From the NCBI GenBank assembly GCA_947623455.1, contig OX392541.1, positions 6,689,719 through 6,753,718 on the forward strand: a stretch of 64,000 bases of DNA, read 5' to 3'. The notes under the pieces were generated by a model. It was not told where the DNA came from. It saw only the letters and a program-made list of their open reading frames with translations, and ran no database searches. The translations under genes were made by a program, and so were the position numbers. Shown in pieces: positions 40,911-53,449 of the stretch. How positions within the stretch are numbered: position 1 is the stretch's first letter; the number at the start of each line of letters is the position of its first letter. This stretch comes from Mimachlamys varia. Taxonomy: Eukaryota; Mollusca; Bivalvia; Pectinida; Pectinidae.

Positions 40911-41259
40911 ATAAATCCTATTCAAAATTTGAGGCATACTTGTGTATATATGGGTTTGAGATCGAATTTTCTAACTATCCATGAAATGATAGATCTGTAT
41001 TGATAAAGGAAAAGGTCATTTTGAGTAGCCCTCCGCACTTACAAGGTTTTGCAAAATATAGTTTAGCATGGTGTAACAGGAAGTTAAAACTCACTGGTTT
41101 TTGTGTTGGGCAACATCTTGTAACTGTCGAAAACTGCAGAAAAACAGAAGTAAAAAACTTGTAACTGATCAATGGTAAAACCTAACAGTAGTATGTGATA
41201 CACAATTTGATATCACTGTATGAAAACAGGGTGTTTTTACAAGTAGTTGCTAGCACACT
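40911..41259. other. Non-coding stretch, nothing recognised
   Basis: Follows the end of the reverse satellite. Frames here are under 70 codons with no family resemblance. No repeat shared with the rest of the window was noticed. Confidence 0.4.
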
Positions 41260-41800
41260 TGATATTAGAACTTCCCAATTAAAGTCATGAAACAGTTTTT
41301 TGCTTCTCCTGAAAAGTTTTTTTTTTCAGTTACAAGGTTTTGACTCACGGACGACGATATGTCCAATTCCTGCAGGTGTGTTGAAAATGTCAACGAATTT
41401 ACAAAAAGAAAACAAAAATAAAATGAAAACGGAGATATCATAATATATTCAAATGGATATTTGACGATCATTTAAGTATCTCGACAAGTTCCAAATTTGA
41501 AATACATGTATTCTACATGTTAAGTTTGTGGTGCGTAATATGAGTACACAGACTTCTGTGATATACAAATGTAAGTGTTTTCTTATGCTGACGCTAAGTG
41601 TTAGATAGATTTTAGATGAATATATAGAAAGTCTGAAAACAAATCTCCAAGACATGGAGTTGTAAAAAAAATCGGAATCATTTCATTTGATTTTTGTACT
41701 TTTCAATGCATGCACACCTTTTATGAAATCATTCTAAATGAAGATTCGTGAATCTAATTTCTTACAGAAATTAAGGTTTGTCCCAGGGTTGTCATCGTCG
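41260..41800 (+). repeat. Diverged duplicate, right copy
   Basis: Direct-orientation counterpart of 33,060-33,560; shared anchors are listed there. Together the two copies bracket the R2 and reverse-satellite region. Non-coding. Confidence 0.75.
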
Positions 41801-43275
41801 GAACATACCTACCAGATATCAATATAATTATCTCAATAAAAACACAAACACATCTATATTTATTTATCTGTATATGTACACATATTTATTTATTAATAGT
41901 ACATGAACGAACCTTTATTAACAAACAATAATGTTATATATCCTAAATAAAACTAAGGCCATTTAAACGAGGACCGTTTTTAGCGCTAAAACTACGAGTA
42001 GTTTTTGCGTCTATTGCTGCCACTATTCTGTGTCATTTGACCCATGTCATTTTTTACCCTTCCGCTCCGGAAAAAGCTTTAATGCTACCAATCGCATGAT
42101 ATCTGAACTATTTGAAAGCCTAAACATAACAGGAATTGATGTTCGCATGGTATTGTTAATGATTATTATGACTTTAATTATCTAAATACAACTTGTAACA
42201 AAAATAAATCAATTTTTCACTCCCACGGCTCATTTAAATATTACGTCTCTGCCCCCGGTTGACCTCTCGGTGTATACATACATTCTTATATACGTATATA
42301 TACCTCTCTGTGCTTTACACACACTTATACGGATCGGGGAATGTACTGTCATGGTGTACTGTACATGCCATTGCTATGTTAAACTTTGATCATATAATCG
42401 CGCCATAGCCAACGATCCTGATTTTGATTTAAATGATATATTACCGTACATATGTGCGTAAACCAAAATACTTGACCAATTTGTCGGTCGGAAGTATTAA
42501 TCCGTAGTTACAGTGTAAATACGCCCTCGTGATATGATATTGTTATTTACGAGTTACTTCCTGAGATCATCACTAACGTTGTGATACATGTACCTAAACT
42601 GAATACACAAACTTGATTGATTTTCTTACTTAATATTGTACTGAGTTTATAATTTTAATGAGACATTATCAGAGTCTGCACATATCAACTGGCAAAACAC
42701 TTGATTTTATTGAAAATAACACTTATACTTTTCCATGGCGAGCAAAAGCTCGTGGTTTTTTTTAGAGTTAAGTGAATGCATAGATGGATCTTTCTCAAAT
42801 TCCATATGTAGATTACTCTTGGTCCTTATAGTTGTGCTATTTTGTTTTTCGTGCCCGTCAGAAGAAACAAAATTGACGACGGACGGCCATCTTGGAATTT
42901 TAGCTCACAGGCTACCATCTTTCAATTAATAAAATGCATTTTCTTAAGAAGGAAAAAAGGGAAAAGATCCTACCTTAAAGAACAAATGTATGAAGACTTC
43001 CATGCTGAGCATCAAGATCTTTCAGGGATCTATTGTTTAATGTTCATACAGAAATGTTGTGCATACTATTAATGTGCTCTGATGCACGGGAGATTCTTTA
43101 TAAGATGTCTTGAATGATTATAGGACATATAATTTATGTCATTAACGTTAATGAAAGATGTTGCATTTGGTTGTTTACCTACATTGTGTACGTCATATCT
43201 TTTATGAGATATGATATAGAATGAAATGAAACGAAATGTTTAAATTACATTACATCCTTTTTCATTTGTAACAGG
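41801..43275. other. AT-rich non-coding stretch
   Basis: No supported gene. A 64-codon frame at 42,735-42,929 (MASKSSWFF start, one hydrophobic stretch ICRLLLVLIVVLFCFS) has a fair ATG context but no homology I recognise and no neighbouring exons. Small TA-rich microsatellite-like runs lie near 42,280-42,305. Confidence 0.4.
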
Positions 43276-43282
43276 AAAGAGA

Positions 43283-43430
43283 ATAGTGTGCGTCCACCGG
43301 GGAACGAACCCTCGATCTCCATGTTCCTCGGACGCTCTTTTTTTTTTAAACAAAATAAAACATTTATTTTTCCCGTCAATAGGGCCTAGTCGGACGCTCT
43401 ACCACTGAAGCTTTAGGGAAATTCCCTGTA
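43283..43430 (-). repeat. tRNA-derived SINE head or tRNA pseudogene, interrupted
   Basis: On the minus strand, once the insert is ignored, the order is AGCTTCAGTGGTAGAGCG (box A-like, D-arm), CCGAGGAACATGGAG, then GAGGGTTCGTTCCCCGG (box B-like, T-arm) and GGTGGACGCAC (3' acceptor-like). The 5' acceptor side does not pair with the 3' side and T-stem pairing is incomplete, so a working tRNA is unlikely. A 51-bp insert with an 11-bp target duplication splits it (separate entry). Confidence 0.6.
43339..43389 (-). mobile_element. 51-bp poly-A-tailed insertion with 11-bp target duplication
   Basis: TCGGACGCTCT occurs at 43,328-43,338 and again at 43,390-43,400, flanking 51 bp. On the minus strand the insert ends in a poly-A run after AAATGTTTTATTTTG, similar in style to LINE 3' tails. 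It looks like a severely 5'-truncated retrotransposition product that landed in the tRNA-like sequence. Confidence 0.65.
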
Positions 43431-43597
43431 GCTCGAAGCTAGAAGGCGACCTAAATCCTATGTACAATTAACATCTGCCAATACTCCCCCTTTTTTAAAT
43501 GTGTTTGCCCCCCGAACACCACAACCCATGTTCTAAATCCCCGGTCACCACAGATACAATATACAACTCGTCAATCTAAGCAACTTGCGTTTTAGTT

Positions 43598-43644
43598 ATG
43601 GCAAGCCAAAGTGGAAAAAAGTCCCCATTTATGGATATCAATAA
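43598..43644 (+). repeat. Left 47-bp terminal inverted repeat
   Basis: Runs from ATGGCAAGCC through AAAGTCCCC to ATATCAATAA and is identical to the reverse complement of 56,911-56,957. It passes directly into the palindromic-word cluster. Confidence 0.9.
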
Positions 43645-43975
43645 ATCGATTTATGGAATTCCATAATTATTTTTTGATTTCCATAATTCATTTATGGAAA
43701 TCAATAAATAATTATGGAATTCCATAAATGAATTATGGATATTCATAATTCGATTTTTGGATATCAATAAATACCTATTTTTGGAAATCAATAAATTTGT
43801 TGAAATCAATAATTGATTAATTGATATCAAAAAATGATTTATGGAATTCCATAAATGAATTATTGATATTACAATTTGAATTAAGGATATTAAAACTTCA
43901 GATTGATTTTTGGATATCCATAAATGAATTTGTAATATCAATAATTCATTTATGGAATTCCATAAATCAGCGCCC
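43625..43975. repeat. Palindromic-word cluster A
   Basis: Dense mosaic of short words built from half-sites ATTTATGG and CCATAAAT around GATATC, GAATTC or similar cores: TTATGGAATTCCATAA, ATTTATGGAAATCAATAAAT, TTATGGATATTCATAA, ATTGATATCAA. Many words are self-complementary. A 136-codon minus-strand frame (43,651-44,061) made of Ile/Asn/Ser/Leu repeats is a by-product. Confidence 0.85.
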
Positions 43976-44238
43976 CCTGTCGGTAACCTGAAATGTATTA
44001 AAGATGTTCCGAAAGCGTTTGTCGATCGACTTCGAAGACCACAAGTAGCTATATATATCAAGACAAACTTATAGCCCGCTTTTTGTTAGATTTTATTGAG
44101 TAGTGTTTATACAATGTACGTTTTAAAAACAACCGTCAGTGGCATCTTTTAATTCTCACAAACGATTAACTCCTAGATCTATATCATGTACACATATACT
44201 TTATAATTAAACTAACTTGCTTTTATTGTGCTCAAATA

Positions 44239-44365
44239 CAGTCGCTTGAGTTTCTGTCAGTATATAAAAAAAATGTTTATATATATGGAGCCGCGGCCTA
44301 TTACAGTATGGACTGTAATGGGAAGCTCATTTCACACCATATACCGACAGAAACTGAAGCAACTG
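44239..44365. mobile_element. 127-bp MITE-like unit with 27-bp inverted ends
   Basis: 44,239-44,265 (CAGTCGCTTGAGTTTCTGTC then AGTATAT) and 44,339-44,365 are inverted repeats with 3 mismatches in 27. Between them sits a perfect hairpin, ATTACAGT (44,300-44,307) pairing with ACTGTAAT (44,312-44,319). No coding capacity and no clear target duplication. Confidence 0.65.
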
Positions 44366-44999
44366 CGGATCAAGAATCAATAGATTCGACACCTTGATTG
44401 ACAAACTGGAGTTCTCCCCTGCGGGTAGATTTAATTATATTATATACAATATACGAATCAACATGAAATTTCTTAAGTGGCCATATGCATGACCATAGTG
44501 AACAGTGTAATGAGTCTAAATGAGGTGAGTGATGTACATATATATTAATCATATAATCATGCCGGAAGGCAGGGATGTTTAATATACGATGAAGGCTTTG
44601 TGTTGATTTAGAACTACAGATGAACAACAACCCGCGATAGATACCGACTAATTAATAAAAAAAATCTAATAAATTAAACAGTGTATTCATCACACGTTTC
44701 TGTCCAATGACATTCCATCTTGAAGCATCAAAGTGCATGAAAAGTCTACCAAATACAGCACAGATTACTGTATCGAGCATCAAGGATTATAAATATCACC
44801 AATGATAGAAAAAGTTATTGTTAAAGTGTAGTTATATAGATAATGCATGAAGGTGAAAATAAAAACACTTCCTATACAATAATGTAACTGCCGCACTAAC
44901 AGACGGTCAAAGGACTAAGATTAATCAGACAGAGAGTTGGACAGGCAGACTGACGGACTTCATACCAGTATATAGCTCAAACAATAATATTATTTCAAA
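44366..44999. other. Non-coding stretch, nothing recognised
   Basis: AT-rich, with frames below 90 codons that show no family resemblance. Lies between the MITE-like unit and the LINE remnant. Confidence 0.4.
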
Positions 45000-46265
45000 C
45001 TGTTGTCTCTGATGACTATGAGAATGTTTGCTTTTTCAATGACTTCTTCTGTGCCCAATCAAATATTGATGATACTAATGCTGTCCTCCCTAATATTGTA
45101 AATGAATGGAACCATAGTTGTTTAACATATCCAATACCGATGTAAAAGATGCTATACTTAATCTTGATTGTTCCAAAGCAGTCGTTCCTGACCTTGTGAA
45201 TACGCGACTACTTAAAGAAGCGGCTAATATTCTCAATGTATCCCCCGTAAGTATCCTTTGTAACAAGTCTCTTACCTCCGGGAGTGTTTCCATTTGAATG
45301 GAAAAATGAAAAATGTCACCCATGTGTTTAAAAAAGAAAATAAGCCCAATATTTTCCAATTACAGGCCTATATCACTACTATCCATAGTCGGTAAATTAA
45401 TGGAAAAGTGCGTCTTTGAGTATATGTATAATTTCTTACATGACCATTCCTTTTTATCCCCCAACCAGTCAGAAATCCGACATGGAGATTCACCTGTCAA
45501 TCAGCTTCTTGCGATCTTTCATGATGTATATTCTGCTCTAGATAACGGTAAAGAAATAAGAATAATCTTCTGTTATATAAGCAAAGCTTTCGACCGTGTT
45601 TGGTACAAAGGTCTTCTTCGTAAATTATTTTGCTTTTGGAATTCGGGGTTCACTGCTAAGTGGTTTGAAAACTATCTTTACAATCGTAAGCAAAGAGTTG
45701 TTATCAACGGCATAAGTTCAAATTGGTCAAATGCCAAAGCTGGGGTTCCTCAAAGTTCCATATTGGGCCCTCTTTTATTTATTATGTTTATCAATGATAT
45801 TGTAAAAGATATAAATGCTACAATTAAGTTATTTGCAGATGACACCTCCTTGTACATTATGATTGATTCAGTGCAGTTCCCTTAGATTTTACTTACATCG
45901 TAGAAATCTTATTGATCAATAGCCCTTTATGTTCATGTATAGAAACCAATGAGAACAACGAACATTATTTGCTTCACTGTCGTCTTTATTCCCCACTCCG
46001 TGTACGTGTGTTCACTGAAATAAATCGTCCAATTTCATGCAAATAACTGTTGTTTGGTTATGATGATTGTTCAAATGAAGAAAATGCCCTAATTGTCTCT
46101 TGTACTTCAAATTTCATTATCAGCTCCCGAAGATTTGAATTAGTTATTTCTCTTCTGTTCTTCCATATTTCTATTTTTATATATAGTCTACCTGTCGTTG
46201 ACAGTTACATCCTTCACGTATAAAATAAAATGTTTTAAAAAATAAAATTTTAAAATGTTTAAAAT
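45000..46265 (+). mobile_element. CR1/jockey-like LINE remnant, internally deleted
   Basis: Begins in the linker before the reverse transcriptase (FNDFFCAQSNIDDTNAVLP; then, after a frameshift, DAILNLDCSKAVVPDLVNTR), continues through the RT frame, then jumps at about 45,885 to the far C-terminal region. That region reads PLCSCIETNENNEHYLLHCR, LYSPLRVRVF and, later, NEENALIVSC, a Cys/His-bearing tail usual at the end of CR1-like ORF2 proteins. It ends in an AT-rich tail (TATAAAATAAAATG) near 46,200-46,265. The endonuclease and most of the RT thumb are missing. Confidence 0.85.
45313..45885 (+). pseudogene. LINE reverse transcriptase fragment, catalytic Asp lost
   Basis: A 190-codon frame covering RT fingers and palm. 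Residues 16-33 give SNYRPISLLSIVGKLMEK; 84-97 give IIFCYISKAFDRVW; about 124-160 give the NRKQRVVINGISSNWSNAKA and GVPQSSILGPLLFIMFINDI stretches; FADD follows in IKLFADDTSLY. Two changes mark it as dead: in motif A the expected catalytic Asp (FCDIS) is Tyr at residue 88 (TAT, 45,574-45,576), and the GVPQGS motif reads GVPQSS. Upstream sequence continues the same protein through stops and a frameshift, so the ATG at 45,313 is not a real start. It belongs to the LINE remnant inside the 13.36-kb segment. Confidence 0.92.
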
Positions 46266-47321
46266 AAATGAATACAGATTAAAACTTACATAATTCACTG
46301 TTTACAATAACTAAATACAGTGTAAATCTGAGCAACTGTACTATGTCTCTACTCGATCTACTCTCTTTCCCTTCTCGTTCCACTTTATCATTAACATTCC
46401 GTCACTCATTTTCCTTACGTACCGTTAAATTTTGTTCTCTTTCTCGATATCATAATGAAATGTAGTCCTGAAATTTTCAAACGCAATAATTTCACTGGAG
46501 ATGGATTAATATAAGTTGCAAAACTTGTTTCCAAATCAATTTCAAAGTGTGAGTATTTTCTCTACACTATTGTACTGAATTGAATAAGAAATAGAATAAA
46601 ATTTATACTCATCATAAAGATTGTTACAAATTTTAAATTGAAACGATGTTTCAAAAAGGAATTGTTAATATCCGAGAGTGGAATTATGGATATCCATAAA
46701 TCGATTTATGCATATTAAACCGTTTTTTTTTGTATGCTAATAGATCGATTTATGGTTATTCGTAATTCAAATTCGGGATGTTAATAAGCAGATTTTGAAC
46801 TGTAAATAATTCTGATCTATCTTATTGGCTTTCAGTTATTTAATATCAATAATTTCAATTTTGGATGTAGAAATCTACAATGGATATCTGGCCTGAACAT
46901 GTAGTTCAATAAACATACAAATGGAACAATATGCCACAAGGAGAATTCAGCAGATCTTCACTAAGTTCATTTCTATTCAATATTAAATGGTTGTAGAATA
47001 CTAGATGTGGTATTATGGGTTGTGGGGGAGGGGGAAGTGTTTATGGGGAAAAAAGTCAGGTCTGATGGTCATTTAGATGAACATTTCTATTAACACAATA
47101 GCTGTTTATATCATTAATACTGAACCTAAACATAAGTCTTTCCCATACCGTTATATATATGAGTACTGAGAAGGATTCAGAGGTTCTTTAAGATAAGTAG
47201 TTCAGCACATTCTGTATATCCTTCTTTTCGATCACTCAAAGTCCTATAGAATCTATTCTGCTTTCGCCAATATACGCCACTTTATCCAGCCTTAATATCT
47301 AAACCAATTTCTCCATTAGGA
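46266..47321. other. Non-coding spacer with palindromic-word cluster B
   Basis: Mostly AT-rich sequence with no gene. At about 46,678-46,800 it contains the family words again (ATTATGGATATCCATAAATC, GATTTATGCATATTAA, GATTTATGGTTATTCGTAAT), a small degenerate cluster. Confidence 0.6.
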
Positions 47322-50300
47322 CACCATTCAATACCTACAACTTACAACTACACGAGGGACACCCTTCGATACCTACAACTTACAACTACACAAGGGACAC
47401 CCTTTTATACCTACAACTTACAACTACACGGGGACACCCTTCGATACCTACAACTTACTACTACACGAGGGACAACCTTCGATACCTACAACTTACAACT
47501 ACACGAAAAACACCCTTCGATACCTACTACTTACAACTACACGAGGGACACCCTTCGATACCTACAACTTACAACTACACGAGGGACACCCTTCGATACC
47601 TACAACCTACAACTACACGGGGGAAACCCTTCGATACCTACAACTTACAACTACACGAGGGACACCCTACGAAACCTACAACTTACATCTACATAAGAGA
47701 CACCCTTCGATACCTACAACTTACATCTACACGAGGGACACCCTTCGATACCTACAACTACACGAGGGACACCCTTCGATACCTACAACTTACAATTACA
47801 CGAGCGAAACCCTTCGATACTTACAACTTACAACTACACGAGGGACACACTTCGATACTTACAACTTACAACTACACGAGGGACACCTTACGATACTTAC
47901 AACCTACAACTACACGAGGGACACCCTTTTATACCTACAACTTACAACTACATGAGAGACACCCTTCGATACTTACAACTTACATCTACACGAGGGACAC
48001 CCTTTTATACCTACAACTTACAACTACATGAGAGACACCTTACGATACTTACAACCTACAACTACACGAGGGACACCCTTTTATACCTACAACTTACAAC
48101 TACATGAGAGACACCCTTCGATACTTACAACTTACAACTACACGAGGAAACCCTCGGATACTTACAACTAACCTCTACATTAGAGACACACTTCGATACC
48201 TACAACTTACAACTACACAAGGGACACCCTACGTAACCTACAACTTACATCTACATATGAGACACCCTTCGATACCTACAACTTACATCTACACGAGAGG
48301 GACACCCTTCGATACCTACAATTAGACGGGGGACACCTTACGATACTTACAACTTACAACTACACGAGGGACACCCTTCGATACCTACAACCTACATCTA
48401 TATGAGAGACACCCTTCGATACCTACAACTTACAACTACACGGGGGACAGCCTTCGATACTTACAACTTACAACTACATGAGAGACACCCTTCGATACCT
48501 ACAACTTACATCTACATGGGGGACAACCTTCGATACCTACAACTTACATCTACCCGATGTACACCCTCGGATACTTAAAACTAACCTCTACATTAGAGAC
48601 ACCCTTCGATACCTACAACTTACAACTACACGAGGGACACCTTTCGATACCAACAACCTACAACTACACGAGGGAAACCCTTCGATACCTACAACTTACA
48701 ACTACACGAGGGACACCCTACGAAACCTACAACTTACATCTACATAAGAGACGACCTTCGATACCTACAACTTACATCTACACGAGGGACACCCTTCGAT
48801 ACCTACAACTACACGAGGGACACCCTTCGATACCTACAACTTACAATAACACGAGCGAAACCCTTCGATACTTACAACTTACAACTACACGAGGGACACA
48901 CTTCGATACTTACAACTTACAACTACACGAGGGACACCTTACGATACTTACAACCTACAACTACACGAGGGACACCCTTTTATACCTACAACTTACAACT
49001 ACATGAGAGACACCCTTCGATACTTACAACTTACATCTACACGAGGGACAACCTTCGAAACCTACAACTTACAACTACACGAGGAAACCCTCGGATACTT
49101 ACAACTAACCTCTACATTAGAGACACACTTCGATACCTACAACTTACAACTACACAAGGGACACCCTACGTAACCTACAACTTACATCTACATAAGAGAC
49201 ACCCTTCGATACCTACAACCTACATCTATATGAGAGACACCCTTCGATACCTACAACTTACAACTACACGGGGGACAGCCTTCGATACTTACAACTTACA
49301 ACTACATGAGAGACACCCTTCGATACCTACAACTTACATCTACATGGGGGACAACCTTCGATACCTACAACTTACATCTACCCGATGTACACCCTCGGAT
49401 ACTTAAAACTAACCTCTACATTAGAGACACCCTTCGATACCTACAGCTTACAACTACACGAGGGACACCTTTCGATACCAACAACCTACAACTACACGAG
49501 GGAAACCCTTCGATACCTACAACTTACAACTACACGAGGGACACCCTACGAAACCTACAACTTACATCTACATAAGAGACACCCTTCGATACCTACAACT
49601 TACATCTACACGAGGGACACACTTCGATACCTACAACTTACAACTACACGAGGGACACCTTACGATACTTACAACCTACAACTACACGAGGGACACCCTT
49701 TTATACCTACAACTTACAACTACATGAGAGACACCCTTCGATACTTACAACTTACATCTACACGAGGGACAACCTTCGAAACCTACAACTTACAACTACA
49801 CGAGGAAACCCTCGGATACTTACAACTAACCTCTACATTAGAGACACACTTCGATACCTACAACTTACAACTACACAAGGGACACCCTACGTAACCTACA
49901 ACTTACATCTACATAAGAGACACCCTTCGATACCTACAACCTACATCTATATGAGAGACACCCTTCGATACCTACAACTTACAACTACACGGGGGACAGC
50001 CTTCGATACTTACAACTTACAACTACATGAGATACACCCTTCGATACCTACAACTTACATCTACATGGGGGACAACCTTCGATACCTACAACTTACATCT
50101 ACCCGATGTACACCCTCGGATACTTAAAACTAACCTCTACATTAGAGACACCCTTCGATACCTACAACTTACAACTAAACGAGGGACACCTTTCGATACC
50201 AACAACCTACAACTACACGAGGGACACCCTACGAAACCTACAACTTACATCTACATAAGAGACACCCTTCGATACCTACAACTTACATCTACACGAGGGA

Positions 50301-52835
50301 CACCCTTCGATACCTACAACTACACGAGGGACACCCTTCGATACCTACAACTTACAATTACACGAGCGAAACCCTTCGATACTTACAACTTACAACTACA
50401 CGAGGGACACACTTCGATACTTACAACTTACAACTACACGAGGGACACCTTACGATACTTACAACTTACAACTACACGAGGGACACCCTTTTATACCTAC
50501 AACTTACAACTACATGAGAGACACCCTTCGATACTTACAACTTACATCTACACGAGGGACAACCTTCGAAACCTACAACTTACAGCTACACGAGGAAACC
50601 CTCGAATACTTACAACTAACCTCTACATTAGAGACACACTTCGATACCTACAACTTACAACTACACAAGGGACACCCTACGTAACCTACAACTTACATCT
50701 ACATAAGAGACACCCTTCGATACCTACAACCTACATCTATATGAGAGACACCCTTCGATACCTACAACTTACAACTACACGGGGGACAGCCTTCGATACT
50801 TACAACTTACAACTACATGAGATACACCCTTCGATACCTACAACTTACATCTACATGGGGGACAACCTTCGATACCTACAACTTACATCTACCCGATGTA
50901 CACCCTCGGATACTTAAAACTAACCTCTACATTAGAGACACCCTTCGATACCTACAACTTACAACTAAACGAGGGACACCTTTCGATACCAACAACCTAC
51001 AACTACACGAGGGAAACCCTTCGATACCTACAACTTACAACTACACGAGGGACACCCTACGAAACCTACAACTTACATCTACATAAGAGACACCCTTCGA
51101 TACCTACAACTTACATCTACACGAGGGACACCCTTCGATACCTACAACTACACGAGGGACACCCTTCGATACCTACAACTTACAATTACACGAGCGAAAC
51201 CCTTCGATACTTACAACTTACAACTACACGAGGGACACACTTCGATACTTACAACTTACAACTACACGAGGGACACCTTACGATACTTACAACTTACAAC
51301 TACACGAGGGACACCCTTTTATACCTACAACTTACAACTACATGAGAGACACCCTTCGATACTTACAACTTACATCTACACGAGGGACAACCTTCGAAAC
51401 CTACAACTTACAGCTACACGAGGAAACCCTCGAATACTTACAACTAACCTCTACATTAGAGACACACTTCGATACTTACAACTTACAACTACACAAGGGA
51501 CACCCTACGTAACCTACAACTTACATCTACATAAGAGACACCCTTCGGTACCTACAACTTACATCTACACGAGAGGGACACCCTTCGATACCTACAATTA
51601 CACGGGGGACACCTTACGATACTTACAACTTACAACTACACGAGGGACACCCTTCGATACCTAAAACCTACATCTATATGAGAGACACCCTTCGATACCT
51701 ACAACTTACAACTACACGGGGGACAGCCTTCGATACTTACAACTTACAACTACATGAGAGACACCCTTCGATACCTACAACTTACATCTACATGGGGGAC
51801 AACCTTCGATACCTACAACTTACATCTACCCGATGTACACCCTCGGATACTTAAAACTAACCTCTACATTAGAGACACCCTTCGATACCTACAACTTACA
51901 ACTACACGAGGGACACCTTTCGATACCAACAACCTACAACTACACGAGGGAAACCCTTCGATACCTACAACTTACAACTACACGAGGGACACCCTACGAA
52001 ACCTACAACTTACATCTACATAAGAGACACCCTTCGATACCTACAACTTACATCTACACGAGGGACACCCTTCGATACCTACAACTACACGAGGGACACC
52101 CTTCGATACCTACAACTTACAATAACACGAGCGAAACCCTTCGATACTTACAACTTACAACTACACGAGGGACACACTTCGATACTTACAACTTACAACT
52201 ACACGAGGGACACCTTACGATACTTACAACTTACAACTACACGAGGGACACCCTTCGATACCTACAACCTACATCTATATGAGAGACACCCTTCGATACC
52301 TACAACTACACGGGGGACAGCCTTCGATACTTACAACTTACAACTACATGAGAGACACCCTTCGATACCTACAACTTACATCTACATGGGGGACAACCTT
52401 CGATACCTACAACTTACATCTACCCGATGTACACCCTCGGATACTTAAAACTAACCTCTACATTAGAGACACCCTTCGATACCTACAACTTACAACTACA
52501 CGAGGGACACCCTTCGATACCTACAATTACACGGGAGACACCTCACGATACTTAAAACTTACATCTACATGGGGGACAAACTTCGATACCTACAACTTAC
52601 ATCTACACGAGGGACACCCTCCGATACCTACAACTTACATCTACATGAGAGACACCCTTCGTTACCCACAATTTACAACTACACGAAGGACACCGTTAGA
52701 TACCTACAGCTTACAACTACACGAGAGACACCCTCCGGTACCTACAACTTACCTCTACATTAGAGACACCCTACGATACCTACAGCTTACAACTACACGA
52801 GAGACACCCTACGGTACCTTCAACTTTTAAATAAA
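47322..52835 (+). repeat. 5.5-kb minisatellite, 38-bp unit
   Basis: About 145 tandem copies of a 38-bp unit: GGGACACCCTTCGATACCTA followed by CAACTTACAACTACACGA. Some units lack 7 bp and give 31-bp steps. The unit has no stop codon in any forward frame, and 38 is not a multiple of 3, so three units read through all frames as a 38-residue peptide repeat (RDTLRYLQLTTTRGTPFDTY and so on). This yields long frames, the longest 296 codons at 50,027-50,917. These are almost certainly not genes: no promoter, no intact start context, overlapping frames, and variant units (CATAAGAGAC) introduce stops. Confidence 0.95.
48478..52480 (+). repeat. Higher-order blocks within the minisatellite
   Basis: A rare variant unit, TACCCGATGTACACCCTCGG, marks 48,551, 49,379, 50,100, 50,890, 51,827 and 52,421. 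The spacings are 828, 721, 790, 937 and 594 bp. Units around each marker recur in the same order, so blocks of roughly 16-25 units were duplicated with internal gains and losses. Confidence 0.85.
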
Positions 52836-53029
52836 TCTATAAATATAATAAGTTATTAAGCTTGATTTTCACTTAAAGCTTTTCCGAATATTACGTATAT
52901 TGGGCCTTTAAAGTCTGCAGAGCAAATATAGCATTAACTTTTGACATGTTTCTCTAAAAGCCGAACTGAGCGTCACTTATCATTGTGTATACTAGAATCT
53001 ATGTCTAAATCAATAAGTCGTTTATTCAA

Positions 53030-53449
53030 AATTGATATCCATCATTCCAATTTGTAATATCAATAACTCGATTTATGGAATTCCACAATTCCATTTTGTA
53101 ATATCAATAAATCGATTCATAGATATCCATAATTCGAATTTTTGATTTCCATAATTCGAATTATTGATTTCCAGAATTCGAATTATTGATGTCCATAATT
53201 CGAATTATTGATTTCCATAATTCGAATTATTGATTTCCATAATTCCAATTTGTAATATCAATAAATCGATTAATGGATATCCATAAATCGAATTATTGAT
53301 TTCCATAATTTCAATTTGTAATATCAATAAATCGATTTATGGATATCCATAATTGGAATTATTGATTTCCATAACTCGAATTATTGATTTCCATCAATCA
53401 AATTATTGATTTCCATAATTCCAATTTGTAAATATCAATAAATCGATTT
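53030..53449. repeat. Palindromic-word cluster C with 22-bp tandem repeat
   Basis: Words such as ATTTATGGAATTCCA, CATAATTCGAATTATTGAT and AATATCAATAAATCGATT. From about 53,138 to 53,250 a 22-bp phrase (TTGATTTCCATAATTCGAAT plus TA) is repeated head to tail about five times. Similar phrases continue to 53,449. Confidence 0.85.

Noticed and set aside
42735..42929. 64-codon frame with one hydrophobic segment as a small membrane protein
   Set aside because: No recognisable family, no splice partners and no repeat-independent support; the ATG context alone is not enough.
43651..44061. 136-codon minus-strand frame rich in Ile, Asn and Ser
   Set aside because: It is a translation of the palindromic-word cluster; composition and periodicity follow the DNA words.
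50027..50917. 296-codon frame that looks like a repeat protein
   Set aside because: The 38-bp unit lacks stops in all three frames, so the length is expected without coding. Overlapping frames of similar length exist.
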